Assembly: GCA_023429985.1 (NCBI GenBank)
Contig: JAEZCV010000032.1
Coordinates: 1 to 23,243 of the forward strand
DNA: 23,243 nucleotides
Direction: 5' to 3'
Source of the DNA: Bacteroidota bacterium
Lineage (GTDB): Bacteria; Bacteroidota; Bacteroidia; Chitinophagales; Chitinophagaceae
How positions within the stretch are numbered: the first letter of the stretch is position 1; each line of letters opens with the position of its first letter. Positions 16,877 through 22,959 of this stretch are shown here, piece by piece. The notes beneath the pieces were generated by a model. It had not been told where the DNA came from, searched no databases, and was given only the letters and a program-made list of their open reading frames with translations. Made by a program: the position numbers and the translations under genes.

Positions 16877-17413
16877 TTAATCAAACATCTTTTTATAGGC
16901 CGCCGTATTGTAATTATCACTTCCTTCAACCTGGTGTACCAGTTCACCGGCTTCATTAAAAATAAAGGTTACCGGAATTCCATCCACTTCAAAAAGAGGC
17001 GGAAGATTTTCTGCAGGATAATATAAAGGAAGATTTAATTTTTGTTTATTAGCCCAGGCAATTGATTTTTCAAAACGATCGTCGAGTGCCAGCATTATAA
17101 ATGCAACCTTTGAAGTATCAACTTTCTGGTAAAGTTTTTCAATGGAAGGCATTTCGCGCCTGCAGGGCGGGCACCACGAAGCCCAGAGGTTTACAAAAAG
17201 TTTCTTTCCTTTAAACTGGCTCATTTCTACAATATCTCCTTTGCTGTTTGCCATTTTAAAGCTGGGTAATGATTTGGCAGCATGATTTGTGGCCGATTCA
17301 ATTGTTGAAGCTTTTCCAGGTTCCGGTTTGGTGGTGTTCTTGTGGTTATCGCAGGCTAGCGATCCAAATACAATGGCGCCAATAATAACCGAATTCAGAA
17401 GCAGGGTTTTCAT
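16877..17413 (-). CDS. TlpA-like thioredoxin-fold lipoprotein
   Basis: An envelope-anchored thiol-disulfide oxidoreductase of 178 residues. It has a lipoprotein signal with lipid Cys21 (FGSLAC), a polar linker, then a thioredoxin/AhpC-TSA domain from about residue 47. The redox motif is WCPPC with Cys81 and Cys84, and the cis-Pro is Pro147 in GIPVTF. The family reduces or resolves disulfides outside the cytoplasm, for example in cytochrome c maturation; the partner is not visible here. It is first in a likely operon with the CDP-alcohol phosphatidyltransferase and phosphoesterase genes. Confidence 0.92.
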   Translation of the reverse strand: MKTLLLNSVIIGAIVFGSLACDNHKNTTKPEPGKASTIESATNHAAKSLPSFKMANSKGDIVEMSQFKGKKLFVNLWASWCPPCRREMPSIEKLYQKVDTSKVAFIMLALDDRFEKSIAWANKQKLNLPLYYPAENLPPLFEVDGIPVTFIFNEAGELVHQVEGSDNYNTAAYKKMFD

Positions 17414-17487
17414 TGCGGGGATTTAAAGTTTGAGCATTTTAACTGCGTTAGAATAATAATACAACAATAAAATAAAAATACGAAGCA

Positions 17488-17514
17488 GGTTCGTTAAAAC
17501 ATGCTGCCCGAACC
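17488..17514. promoter_or_regulatory. Inverted repeat upstream of hmgA, possible operator
   Basis: GGTTCG (17488-17493) and CGAACC (17509-17514) form a perfect 6-bp inverted repeat with a 15-nt spacer, in the 250-nt region between the divergent thioredoxin and hmgA genes. It could bind a repressor of tyrosine catabolism, but a repeat this short may be chance. Two tandem copies of ATTTACTCT (17611-17628) lie nearer to hmgA; I see no -7 consensus. Confidence 0.3.
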
Positions 17515-17663
17515 ATATTCATGCAGGTTTCATTAATTTTACAGTGGTCTTTATGAAATCTACCAAATAGTAAAGGAGATTGATGCTCAACCTTATTTAA
17601 ATCATCAATTATTTACTCTATTTACTCTATTTTCATTTTTACCATTCAATAAATTGTTTCTAT

Positions 17664-18821
17664 ATGCCTTATTATCATAAGCAGGGAATTATTCCTCATA
17701 AAAGACATACCCAGTTCAGGAAACCGGATGGCGGATTATATTCCGAGCAATTGTTTTCTACCGAAGGGTTTTCAAACGATTACTCTTTACTTTACCATAT
17801 TCATCCGCCTACGCAGATCATTAAAACCGAAAAGCCTATAGATGTTTCGCCTAAGATTGCGGAAGAAAGGATGTTAAGTCACCGCAGTTTTGAAGGCTTT
17901 AAAATAAAACCGGTAAACGATTACCTCGAAAGCAGGATTCCTGTTCTTGTAAATAATGATGTACATATTGTGCTGGCTGCCCCAAAGCAGAACATGAAAG
18001 ATTATTTCTTCAAGAATGCAGATGCCGATGAAATGATCTTTGTTCACGAAGGAAGCGGCGTGCTCAAAACTATTTATGGTGAACTCACCTTTGGTTATGG
18101 CGATTACCTGGTGATCCCACGTGGCACCATTTACCAGATTGGCTTTAGTACAGAATCCAACCGCTTGTTCATCTGTGAATCTTTCAGTCCTATCCGGTTT
18201 CCAAAACGTTATCTCAGCAAGTATGGCCAGCTGCTTGAGCATGCTCCTTTTTGCGAAAGGGATTTAAGAACGCCACAGAACCTTCAGACTATTGATGAAA
18301 AAGGTGATTTCATCATTAAAACTAAAAAGAAAGGCATTCTTTATAATATTCATTACGGAACGCATCCTTTTGATGTAGTGGGATGGGATGGCTATTGTTA
18401 CCCATATGCGTTTTCCATTCATGATTTTGAGCCAATAACAGGGCGCGTACACCAGCCACCACCTGTTCACCAGACCTTTGAAGCAAACAATTATGTTGTT
18501 TGCTCATTTGTTCCACGTTTGTACGATTATCACCCGGATGCTATTCCTGCCCCTTACAACCATAGTAATATCGACAGCGATGAAGTGTTGTATTATGTAG
18601 ATGGTGATTTTATGAGCCGCAAGAATGTTACACGAGGTATGATCACTCTGCACCCTGCAGGTATTCCACATGGTCCTCATCCCGGTGCAGTAATTAAAAG
18701 CATTGGCAAGAAAGAAACCCAGGAACTTGCCGTAATGGTAGATACTTTCCACCCGCTGATGCTCACCAGGCAGGCGCTGGAAATAGAAAATGAAGGGTAT
18801 ATAATGAGTTGGGCGGAATAA
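17664..18821 (+). CDS. hmgA: Homogentisate 1,2-dioxygenase, short Bacteroidota form
   Basis: Opens the ring of homogentisate to maleylacetoacetate using Fe(II) and O2, in tyrosine and phenylalanine catabolism. The 385-residue cupin protein starts MPYYHKQGIIPHKRHTQFRK, typical of the Bacteroidota form, and is shorter than classical enzymes of about 430-445 aa. Likely iron ligands, by alignment from memory with the classical HRNxMSE and HGPD motifs, are His300 and Glu307 (YNHSNIDSDE) and His336 (PAGIPHGPHPG); His263 and His269 (GRVHQPPPVHQTFE) are candidates for the catalytic base. The His-to-Glu spacing is one residue longer than in the classical motif. It stands alone: no hppD or fumarylacetoacetase gene is adjacent. 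Transcription probably ends at the terminator at 18917-18937. Confidence 0.95.
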   Translation: MPYYHKQGIIPHKRHTQFRKPDGGLYSEQLFSTEGFSNDYSLLYHIHPPTQIIKTEKPIDVSPKIAEERMLSHRSFEGFKIKPVNDYLESRIPVLVNNDVHIVLAAPKQNMKDYFFKNADADEMIFVHEGSGVLKTIYGELTFGYGDYLVIPRGTIYQIGFSTESNRLFICESFSPIRFPKRYLSKYGQLLEHAPFCERDLRTPQNLQTIDEKGDFIIKTKKKGILYNIHYGTHPFDVVGWDGYCYPYAFSIHDFEPITGRVHQPPPVHQTFEANNYVVCSFVPRLYDYHPDAIPAPYNHSNIDSDEVLYYVDGDFMSRKNVTRGMITLHPAGIPHGPHPGAVIKSIGKKETQELAVMVDTFHPLMLTRQALEIENEGYIMSWAE

Positions 18822-18841
18822 TTGATGAGAAAAGTTTGAAT

Positions 18842-18895
18842 GTTTAGGCGTTTAGTTGTTTAGCTCTAAACGCCTAAACGCCTAAACGCCTAAAC
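18842..18895. repeat. Period-8 inverted-repeat element after hmgA
   Basis: The left arm GTTTAGGCGTTTAG (18842-18855) is perfectly complementary to CTAAACGCCTAAAC, which occurs three times in overlapping register (18866-18879, 18874-18887, 18882-18895) because the right side is a tandem array of the unit TAAACGCC. The left arm can therefore pair in several registers. The same words occur at 12253-12276. It is non-coding and lies between the hmgA stop and its terminator. Confidence 0.75.
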
Positions 18896-18916
18896 CACCT
18901 TAAGCATTATTAAAAT

Positions 18917-18937
18917 CCGCCTTCGGGCGGTTTTTTT
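18917..18937 (+). terminator. Rho-independent terminator of hmgA
   Basis: CCGCC-TTCG-GGCGG (18917-18930) forms a perfect 5-bp stem with a stable UUCG tetraloop, followed by seven T's (18931-18937). A-T pairs extend the stem below one T-T mismatch. This is the clearest intrinsic terminator in the window. Confidence 0.9.
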
Positions 18938-18997
18938 ATGCAGGAATGATTTTTTACAGTTTTTTTAAATAATTTAAATTCAGAAAAATATTCAGCT

Positions 18998-19405
18998 ATG
19001 GTAAAAATCACAGATTTAAAGGAAGGCGACCTGGTTCAGGTAATTTTTGAGGGAGAGGAAAGACCGGGAAGGATAATTGATAATGATAAGGAAAGGAACC
19101 TGGTTTGTGTAAATAATGGGATCCAGGATTTCTGGTATGCTCCGGAGGATATCGTTCCCATTCCGCTTACCGGCGAAAGGCTTGAAACTTTGCTGGGCTT
19201 TGAAAAGGAGGAAACCCCGGAAGGTGTAAAGTATAAAAAGGGTCCGTTCAGGGTGCTCATTCACGATCCCGGGAATAATACCCACCTCGATATCTGGTAC
19301 CGGGAAGACCACAGGCATTTCGAACATCCTTTATATTTGCATGAGCTGCAAAACCACCACCTGGAAATGACAAAAGTGCACCTGGAAGGGGTTTCCGCCC
19401 ACTGA
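18998..19405 (+). CDS. Conserved Bacteroidota protein of unknown function, 135 aa
   Basis: A small soluble, acidic protein with no signal peptide or membrane segment. The first ~50 residues (LKEGDLVQVIFEGEERPGRI, then DFWYAPEDI) look like a small SH3-like beta-barrel. Then comes PIPLTGERLETLLGF (54-68), a strand-rich part with KGPFRVLI (81-88), and a C-terminal helix YLHELQNHHLEMTKVHL (113-129). From memory, the pairing of PIPLTxExLxxxGF with a (V/L)HxLQN helix recurs in many small Bacteroidota proteins of unknown role, often in phage-like or accessory regions. Here it is a single gene framed by the hmgA terminator and its own terminator, just before the infA operon. No function is assigned. 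Confidence 0.82.
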   Translation: MVKITDLKEGDLVQVIFEGEERPGRIIDNDKERNLVCVNNGIQDFWYAPEDIVPIPLTGERLETLLGFEKEETPEGVKYKKGPFRVLIHDPGNNTHLDIWYREDHRHFEHPLYLHELQNHHLEMTKVHLEGVSAH

Positions 19406-19436
19406 TCTTCATAATATTTTCGAAAAAAATGATAGC

Positions 19437-19462
19437 AGAGCCCGAAAAATGGGCTCTTTTTT
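19437..19462 (+). terminator. Rho-independent terminator before infA
   Basis: AGAGCCC (19437-19443) pairs perfectly with GGGCTCT (19451-19457) around a 7-nt loop and is followed by a T-run. It lies 32 nt after the stop of the 135-aa protein gene and insulates the infA operon from upstream transcription. Confidence 0.88.
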
Positions 19463-19483
19463 CTTTTTTCCATTCAATACCTA

Positions 19484-19491
19484 TATCTTTG
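19484..19491 (+). promoter_or_regulatory. Candidate promoter of the infA-rplQ operon
   Basis: TATCTTTG matches the -7 consensus TAnnTTTG, placed after the terminator at 19437-19462 and 69 nt before the infA ATG. The T-rich tract upstream lacks a clear TTTG -33 box. The leader that follows could fold through CGCCCG (19494-19499) with CGGGCG (19542-19547), a possible control stem close to the infA start. Confidence 0.6.
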
Positions 19492-19560
19492 CCCGCCCGG
19501 AGGAAAAAAGCTAAACAGGTTAATTCTTTTTGCTCTTTCCACGGGCGTTCCCAAATTCTT

Positions 19561-19779
19561 ATGTCGAAGCAACCTTTAATTAAACAGGACGGAGTTATTT
19601 TAGAAGCATTATCTAACGCTATGTTCAGGGTAAAGCTTGAAAATGGACATGAGATTCTGGCTACCATCTCAGGTAAAATGAGAATGCACTATATACGCAT
19701 TTTACCAGGCGATAAGGTAGGCGTGGAAATGAGCCCTTACGACCTAACAAGGGGAAGGATCATTTTCAGGTATAAATAA
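19561..19779 (+). CDS. infA: Translation initiation factor IF-1
   Basis: A 72-residue OB-fold protein that binds the 30S A site with IF-2 and IF-3 during initiation. The sequence MSKQPLIKQDGVILEALSNA through HEILATISGKMR to LTRGRIIFRYK is canonical over its whole length. The open frame extends upstream to 19429, but it would cross the terminator and promoter and has no family similarity, so the ATG at 19561 is chosen. It is the first gene of the alpha operon here. Confidence 0.98.
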   Translation: MSKQPLIKQDGVILEALSNAMFRVKLENGHEILATISGKMRMHYIRILPGDKVGVEMSPYDLTRGRIIFRYK

Positions 19780-19791
19780 TTATAAGAACCG

Positions 19792-19808
19792 CTGCCGGTA
19801 AACGGCAG
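19792..19808 (+). repeat. Stem-loop in the infA-rpmJ gap
   Basis: CTGCCG (19792-19797) pairs perfectly with CGGCAG (19803-19808) around a 5-nt loop, GTAAA. There is no T-tract, so it is not a classical terminator. It fills most of the 43-nt gap. Confidence 0.65.
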
Positions 19809-19822
19809 TAAATTTTAATAAA

Positions 19823-19939
19823 ATGAAAGTAAGAGCATCCATTAAGAAAAGAAGTGCAGATTGCAAGATCGTGCGCCGTAAGGGAATTCTTTACGTTATC
19901 AACAAAAAGAATCCTCGTTTTAAGCAAAAGCAGGGATAA
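19823..19939 (+). CDS. rpmJ: 50S ribosomal protein L36, zinc-free form
   Basis: A 38-residue ribosomal protein (MKVRASIKKRSADCKIVRRK, then GILYVINKKNPRFKQKQG) that binds 23S rRNA late in 50S assembly. Only one Cys is present; the CxxC...C/H zinc ligands of the zinc-binding form are replaced by Ser and other residues, as is usual in Bacteroidota. The gene sits between infA and rpsM as expected. Confidence 0.98.
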   Translation: MKVRASIKKRSADCKIVRRKGILYVINKKNPRFKQKQG

Positions 19940-19945
19940 TCGTTC

Positions 19946-19960
19946 CGGGTGATGAACCCG
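19946..19960 (+). repeat. Stem-loop in the rpmJ-rpsM gap
   Basis: CGGGT-GATGA-ACCCG is a perfect 5-bp hairpin with a 5-nt loop, 6 nt after the rpmJ stop codon. No T-tract follows. Confidence 0.6.
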
Positions 19961-19996
19961 TATGCAAACATTAAAAAGTAAAACAGTAATTATAAT

Positions 19997-20377
19997 ATGG
20001 CTCGTATTGCCGGTGTTGACTTACCAAAAAATAAAAGAGGCGAAATCGGTCTTACCTATATCTATGGTATTGGACCTGCCACTGCCCGTTACATTCTTGA
20101 CAAGTTTGAAATTGACCGTAACAAGAAAGTAAACGAGTGGAACGATGAAGAACTGAACAATATTCGTAGCACCATCACCGAGGAATTCAAGGTGGAAGGA
20201 CAGCTGCGTTCTGAAGTTCAGATGAGCATCAAGCGTTTGCTTGATATTGCCTGCTACCGTGGTTTACGTCATCGTAAAGGATTGCCAGTAAGAGGACAGC
20301 GTACTAAAACCAACAGCCGCACCCGTAAAGGAAAGCGTAAAACAGTTGCTGGTAAGAAGAAGGCTCCTAAGAAATAA
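19997..20377 (+). CDS. rpsM: 30S ribosomal protein S13
   Basis: A 126-residue protein of the small-subunit head, contacting the P-site tRNA and the intersubunit bridge. The canonical N-terminus MARIAGVDLPKNKRGEIGLT, the helix-hairpin-helix YIYGIGPATAR, GLRHRKGLPVRGQRTKTNSR, and the basic C-terminal tail ending KKKAPKK are all present. There is a 57-nt gap to rpmJ and an unusually long 187-nt gap to rpsK. Confidence 0.99.
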   Translation: MARIAGVDLPKNKRGEIGLTYIYGIGPATARYILDKFEIDRNKKVNEWNDEELNNIRSTITEEFKVEGQLRSEVQMSIKRLLDIACYRGLRHRKGLPVRGQRTKTNSRTRKGKRKTVAGKKKAPKK

Positions 20378-20564
20378 GAATTTGCTTTTAGCTGTTTACG
20401 GTGCGCTCTTCGATGTAAAATTCGAATGGCGTTTAGTAAATGGCTAATGGCTTTTTATATGCACTATTATTTCCAGGCCCGTTGCGGATCCCGGTGCAGG
20501 GGGAGAGCAGGTCAGGGTTCCGGTTTCGACCGGGATAAAAAACTTAAAAAGATTACCTTTTAAA
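20378..20564 (+). promoter_or_regulatory. Structured leader in the rpsM-rpsK gap, candidate regulatory RNA
   Basis: This 187-nt gap holds no gene. Near its 3' end a hairpin forms from CCGGT (20520-20524), loop TTCG and ACCGG (20529-20533), extended by wobble and A-U pairs to 20517-20536. The same 3' strand, ACCGGGAT (20529-20536), is also a perfect 8-nt complement of ATCCCGGT (20488-20495), so the two stems exclude each other. The rpsK ATG follows 28 nt downstream. This is the layout of a ribosomal-protein leader with alternative folds, possibly an autoregulatory site. No known family is claimed. Confidence 0.45.
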
Positions 20565-20966
20565 ATGGCAAAAGCACAACAAAGCGCAAAAGCTGCCGCT
20601 AAAAAAAGAATTGTAAAGGTTGATGCCTACGGCGATGCCCACATCAACGCTACTTTCAACAACATCATTATCAGTTTAACTAACAAGCAGGGACAGGTTA
20701 TTTCCTGGTCAAGCGCAGGAAAGATGGGTTTCAAGGGTTCTAAGAAGAACACTCCATATGCAGCCCAGCTGGCTTCGGCCGATGCTGCTAAAGTTGCATT
20801 GGATGCAGGTGTAAAAAGAGTGGATGTTTATGTGAAAGGTCCTGGTGCAGGAAGAGAAAGTGCCATTCGTGGCCTGGCTCAATCCGGCATTGAAGTGAAT
20901 ATGATCAAGGATGTTACACCTCTGCCACACAATGGTTGCAGGCCTCCTAAGAAGAGAAGAGTGTAG
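20565..20966 (+). CDS. rpsK: 30S ribosomal protein S11
   Basis: A 133-residue protein of the small-subunit platform near the mRNA exit. Signatures are AHINATFNNIIISLTN, SSAGKMGFKGSKKNTPYAAQ, and VKGPGAGRESAIRGL, ending PPKKRRV. The N-terminal extension is Ala/Lys-rich (MAKAQQSAKAAAKKR), as in other Bacteroidota. It is preceded by the structured leader at 20378-20564. Confidence 0.99.
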   Translation: MAKAQQSAKAAAKKRIVKVDAYGDAHINATFNNIIISLTNKQGQVISWSSAGKMGFKGSKKNTPYAAQLASADAAKVALDAGVKRVDVYVKGPGAGRESAIRGLAQSGIEVNMIKDVTPLPHNGCRPPKKRRV

Positions 20967-20982
20967 GTGGTGAGAAGTGAAC

Positions 20983-21000
20983 CTGCCTGCCGGCAGGCAG
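20983..21000. repeat. Perfect 18-bp GC palindrome in the rpsK-rpsD gap
   Basis: CTGCCTGCCGGCAGGCAG is an exact palindrome. It is flanked by GGTGAGAAGTGAA-like words on the left and TGAATAGTGAGTA on the right, the same heptamer words that form the hairpin after rpsD. The same core appears at 22844-22869 and, diverged, at 12275-12291. As RNA it would form a strong hairpin 17 nt after the rpsK stop. Confidence 0.85.
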
Positions 21001-21067
21001 TGAATAGTGAGTACATATAAAGCCAAGAGCTTTCATTTATAAAAAAGGTTGCCCGATTAATTTTTTA

Positions 21068-21108
21068 CGATTTTTCACCGATCGAAGCAACGAATTCTAA
21101 AAAAATCG
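21068..21108 (+). promoter_or_regulatory. Weak stem-loop in the leader of rpsD
   Basis: CGATTTTT (21068-21075) pairs with AAAAATCG (21101-21108) around a 25-nt loop just before the rpsD start. It could be a site for S4, a known autogenous repressor of this operon in other bacteria, but the A/T-rich stem may be chance. Confidence 0.25.
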
Positions 21109-21123
21109 AAATGAAAAAAAACT

Positions 21124-21729
21124 ATGGCACGTTACACTGGTCCTAAGACCAAGATCTCCCGTATTTTCGGTGAGCCCATCCTGGGCAATGGTAAATGGTT
21201 GGGTAAGAATTCTAACCCTCCAGGAATGCATGGTGCACAACGCAAGCGTAAAACACTTGGCGAATATGCACTGCAGCTGCGCGAAAAGCAAAAAGCAAAA
21301 TACACTTATGGTGTTTTGGAAAAGCAGTTCCGCAAAACTTTTGAAGAAGCATCCCGTCGTAAGGGTGTTACCGGTGAAAACCTGATTAAATTATTGGAAG
21401 CCCGTTTGGATAATACAGTTTTCCGTATGGGAATTGCTCCATCTCGCCCTGCTGCCCGCCAGCTGGTGAGCCATAAGCATGTTATGGTTAATGGTGATGT
21501 AGTGAACGTGCCATCTTACCAGCTAAAGCCGGGAGATGTTATTACCCTGAAAGAAAAATCAAAGGATAATACTGCTGTTACCAGCGCTATTCGTGGTAAG
21601 AACCCAAAATTTGGTTGGGTTGATTTCAACGAAACTGAAATGCAGGGCACATTCATTACCTATCCTGAAAGGGATAATGTTCCAGAGAATATCAAGGAGC
21701 AGCTGATTGTGGAATTGTATTCTAAATAG
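21124..21729 (+). CDS. rpsD: 30S ribosomal protein S4, cysteine-free form
   Basis: A 201-residue primary assembly protein of the 30S body, binding 16S rRNA; in E. coli it also represses its own operon. The N-terminal part lacks the CxxC...C zinc site and the whole protein has no cysteine, so this is the zinc-free form. The S4 RNA-binding domain is at about residues 95-155 (RLDNTVFRMGIAPSRPAARQ, then LVSHKHVMVNGDVVNVPSYQ). It starts at the ATG at 21124, after an A-rich tract, and is followed at once by the long heptamer hairpin. Confidence 0.99.
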   Translation: MARYTGPKTKISRIFGEPILGNGKWLGKNSNPPGMHGAQRKRKTLGEYALQLREKQKAKYTYGVLEKQFRKTFEEASRRKGVTGENLIKLLEARLDNTVFRMGIAPSRPAARQLVSHKHVMVNGDVVNVPSYQLKPGDVITLKEKSKDNTAVTSAIRGKNPKFGWVDFNETEMQGTFITYPERDNVPENIKEQLIVELYSK

Positions 21730-21734
21730 TGAGT

Positions 21735-21793
21735 GGTGAATAGTGAATGGTGAATGGTGAATATAACTCACTACTCACTATTCACTATTCACC
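21735..21793. repeat. 28-bp-arm heptamer inverted repeat after rpsD
   Basis: The left arm (21735-21762) consists of heptamers such as TGAATAG and TGAATGG; the right arm (21766-21793) consists of their complements (TCACTAT, TCACTAC). The arms match at 24 of 28 positions around a 3-nt loop. Of the four mismatches, two become G-U pairs in RNA. The hairpin begins 5 nt after the rpsD stop and has no T-tract. It is non-coding. Confidence 0.9.
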
Positions 21794-21844
21794 CCAAACA
21801 CACTCACTATATCAAATCAAATAAATTTAAACCGGTAATAAAAA

Positions 21845-22846
21845 ATGGCAATTTTAAATTTTCAGAAGCCCGACAAGATCGTTCTTCAAAAAGTAACAGA
21901 TTTCGAAGCACAGTTCGAATTCCGTCCCTTGGAGCCAGGTTATGGCGTTACCATTGGGAACGCTTTACGCCGTGTTTTGCTTAACTCATTAGAGGGTTAC
22001 GCTATCATTGGTGTTCGCATCGAAGGTGTTGAACATGAATTTGCTACTATAAAAGGTGTTTCTGAAGACGTAGTGGAAATCATCCTTAACCTGAAGCAGG
22101 TTCGCCTGAAGAAAACGGTTGAACACGACGTTCAAAATGAAAAGATCACGCTTTCAATAAAAAACAGAACCGAATTCACTGCAGGCATGCTGGCGGAAGG
22201 AACGCAGTCATTCCAAATAATGAATCCCGAATTGCTGATTTGCACTTTGGATTCCTCTGCAAAACTTGATGTGGAAATTACCATCGGTCGTGGCCGCGGT
22301 TACGTTCCCGCAGAAGAGAACAAACCCAAAGATGCACCGCTGGGTTATATTCCAATCGATTCTATTTATACGCCTATTAAGAATGTTAAATACAGCATCG
22401 AAAATACGCGTGTTGAACAGCGCACCGATTACGAAAAACTGGTTATGGAAGTTACCACCGATGGTACCATCCACCCGGAAGAAGCTGTAAAGCAGGCAAG
22501 CCGTATTTTGATTCAGCACCTGATGATCATCACCGATGAAAACATCACTTTCGACAATAAGGAAGAAAAGAAAGAAGATATAGTGGACGAACAAACTTTA
22601 CAACTGCGTAAAGTGCTGAAAACTCCACTTGAAGATCTTGACCTTTCGGTTCGTGCCTTCAATTGCCTGAAAGCAGCAAAGATCAACTCTCTCAGCGAAC
22701 TGGTTCAGTACGAACAGGAAGACCTGATGAAGTTCCGCAACTTCGGACAAAAATCTCTCTCAGAAATTGAGCAGGTTTTGAACGAAAGAGGACTTCATTT
22801 TGGAATGGACCTGGGTAAGCTGGGAATTGATAAAGACGATTATTAA
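21845..22846 (+). CDS. rpoA: DNA-directed RNA polymerase subunit alpha
   Basis: The 333-residue alpha subunit: an N-terminal dimerisation domain (about 1-235; PGYGVTIGNALRRVLLNSLE at 31-50) that nucleates the core enzyme, an acidic/Lys linker, and a C-terminal domain (about 250-320) that contacts UP elements and activators. Arg270 and Asn273 (LSVRAFNCLK) correspond to E. coli Arg265 and Asn268, which contact DNA. The length and motifs are normal. The stop codon forms the first three bases of a 26-bp palindrome. Confidence 0.99.
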   Translation: MAILNFQKPDKIVLQKVTDFEAQFEFRPLEPGYGVTIGNALRRVLLNSLEGYAIIGVRIEGVEHEFATIKGVSEDVVEIILNLKQVRLKKTVEHDVQNEKITLSIKNRTEFTAGMLAEGTQSFQIMNPELLICTLDSSAKLDVEITIGRGRGYVPAEENKPKDAPLGYIPIDSIYTPIKNVKYSIENTRVEQRTDYEKLVMEVTTDGTIHPEEAVKQASRILIQHLMIITDENITFDNKEEKKEDIVDEQTLQLRKVLKTPLEDLDLSVRAFNCLKAAKINSLSELVQYEQEDLMKFRNFGQKSLSEIEQVLNERGLHFGMDLGKLGIDKDDY

Positions 22847-22869
22847 ACTGCCTGCCGGCAGGCAGTTTA
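22844..22869. repeat. Perfect 26-bp palindrome overlapping the rpoA stop codon
   Basis: TAAACTGCCTGCC (22844-22856) and GGCAGGCAGTTTA (22857-22869) are exact reverse complements, so all 26 bases are symmetric. The first TAA is the rpoA stop codon. It shares its core with 20983-21000. Octamer-like words (AATTTGGA repeated) follow at once. Confidence 0.92.
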
Positions 22870-22934
22870 GAATTTGGAAATTTGGAAATGAGGTATGCTC
22901 AGTTCAGATTTTCTTAATAAAACAGTACCTCGCA

Positions 22935-22959
22935 ATTCCTTGACACGGTGTGAGGGAAT
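22935..22959 (+). repeat. Second stem-loop in the rpoA-rplQ gap
   Basis: Seven pairs (22935-22941 with 22953-22959, one of them G-U), one G-G mismatch, then three pairs close a short loop around CGG. GAGGTA (22890-22895) and TACCTC (22926-22931) form another inverted repeat just upstream. There is no T-tract. It could mark an mRNA processing site or a leader for rplQ. Confidence 0.5.

Noticed and set aside
17553..17600. Two five-codon reading frames before hmgA, one with an AGGAG-like sequence
   Set aside because: Too short to support as a leader peptide, with no run of Tyr/Phe codons and no attenuator-like stems.
18842..18895. CRISPR-like array
   Set aside because: Units are 8 nt with no spacers, and no cas gene is nearby.
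19429..19560. N-terminal extension of IF-1 by 44 residues
   Set aside because: It would cross a terminator and the candidate promoter, and the family starts at MSKQ.
20510..20540. tRNA T-arm or tmRNA-like end in the rpsM-rpsK gap
   Set aside because: A TTCGA-like loop is present, but the stem does not fit a 5-bp/7-nt T-arm, and no acceptor, D or anticodon arm can be built around it.
21559..21771. Reading frame on the minus strand across the rpsD end and the heptamer repeat
   Set aside because: Its repetitive His/Ser/Phe/Thr sequence is simply the translated heptamer repeat and rpsD antisense.
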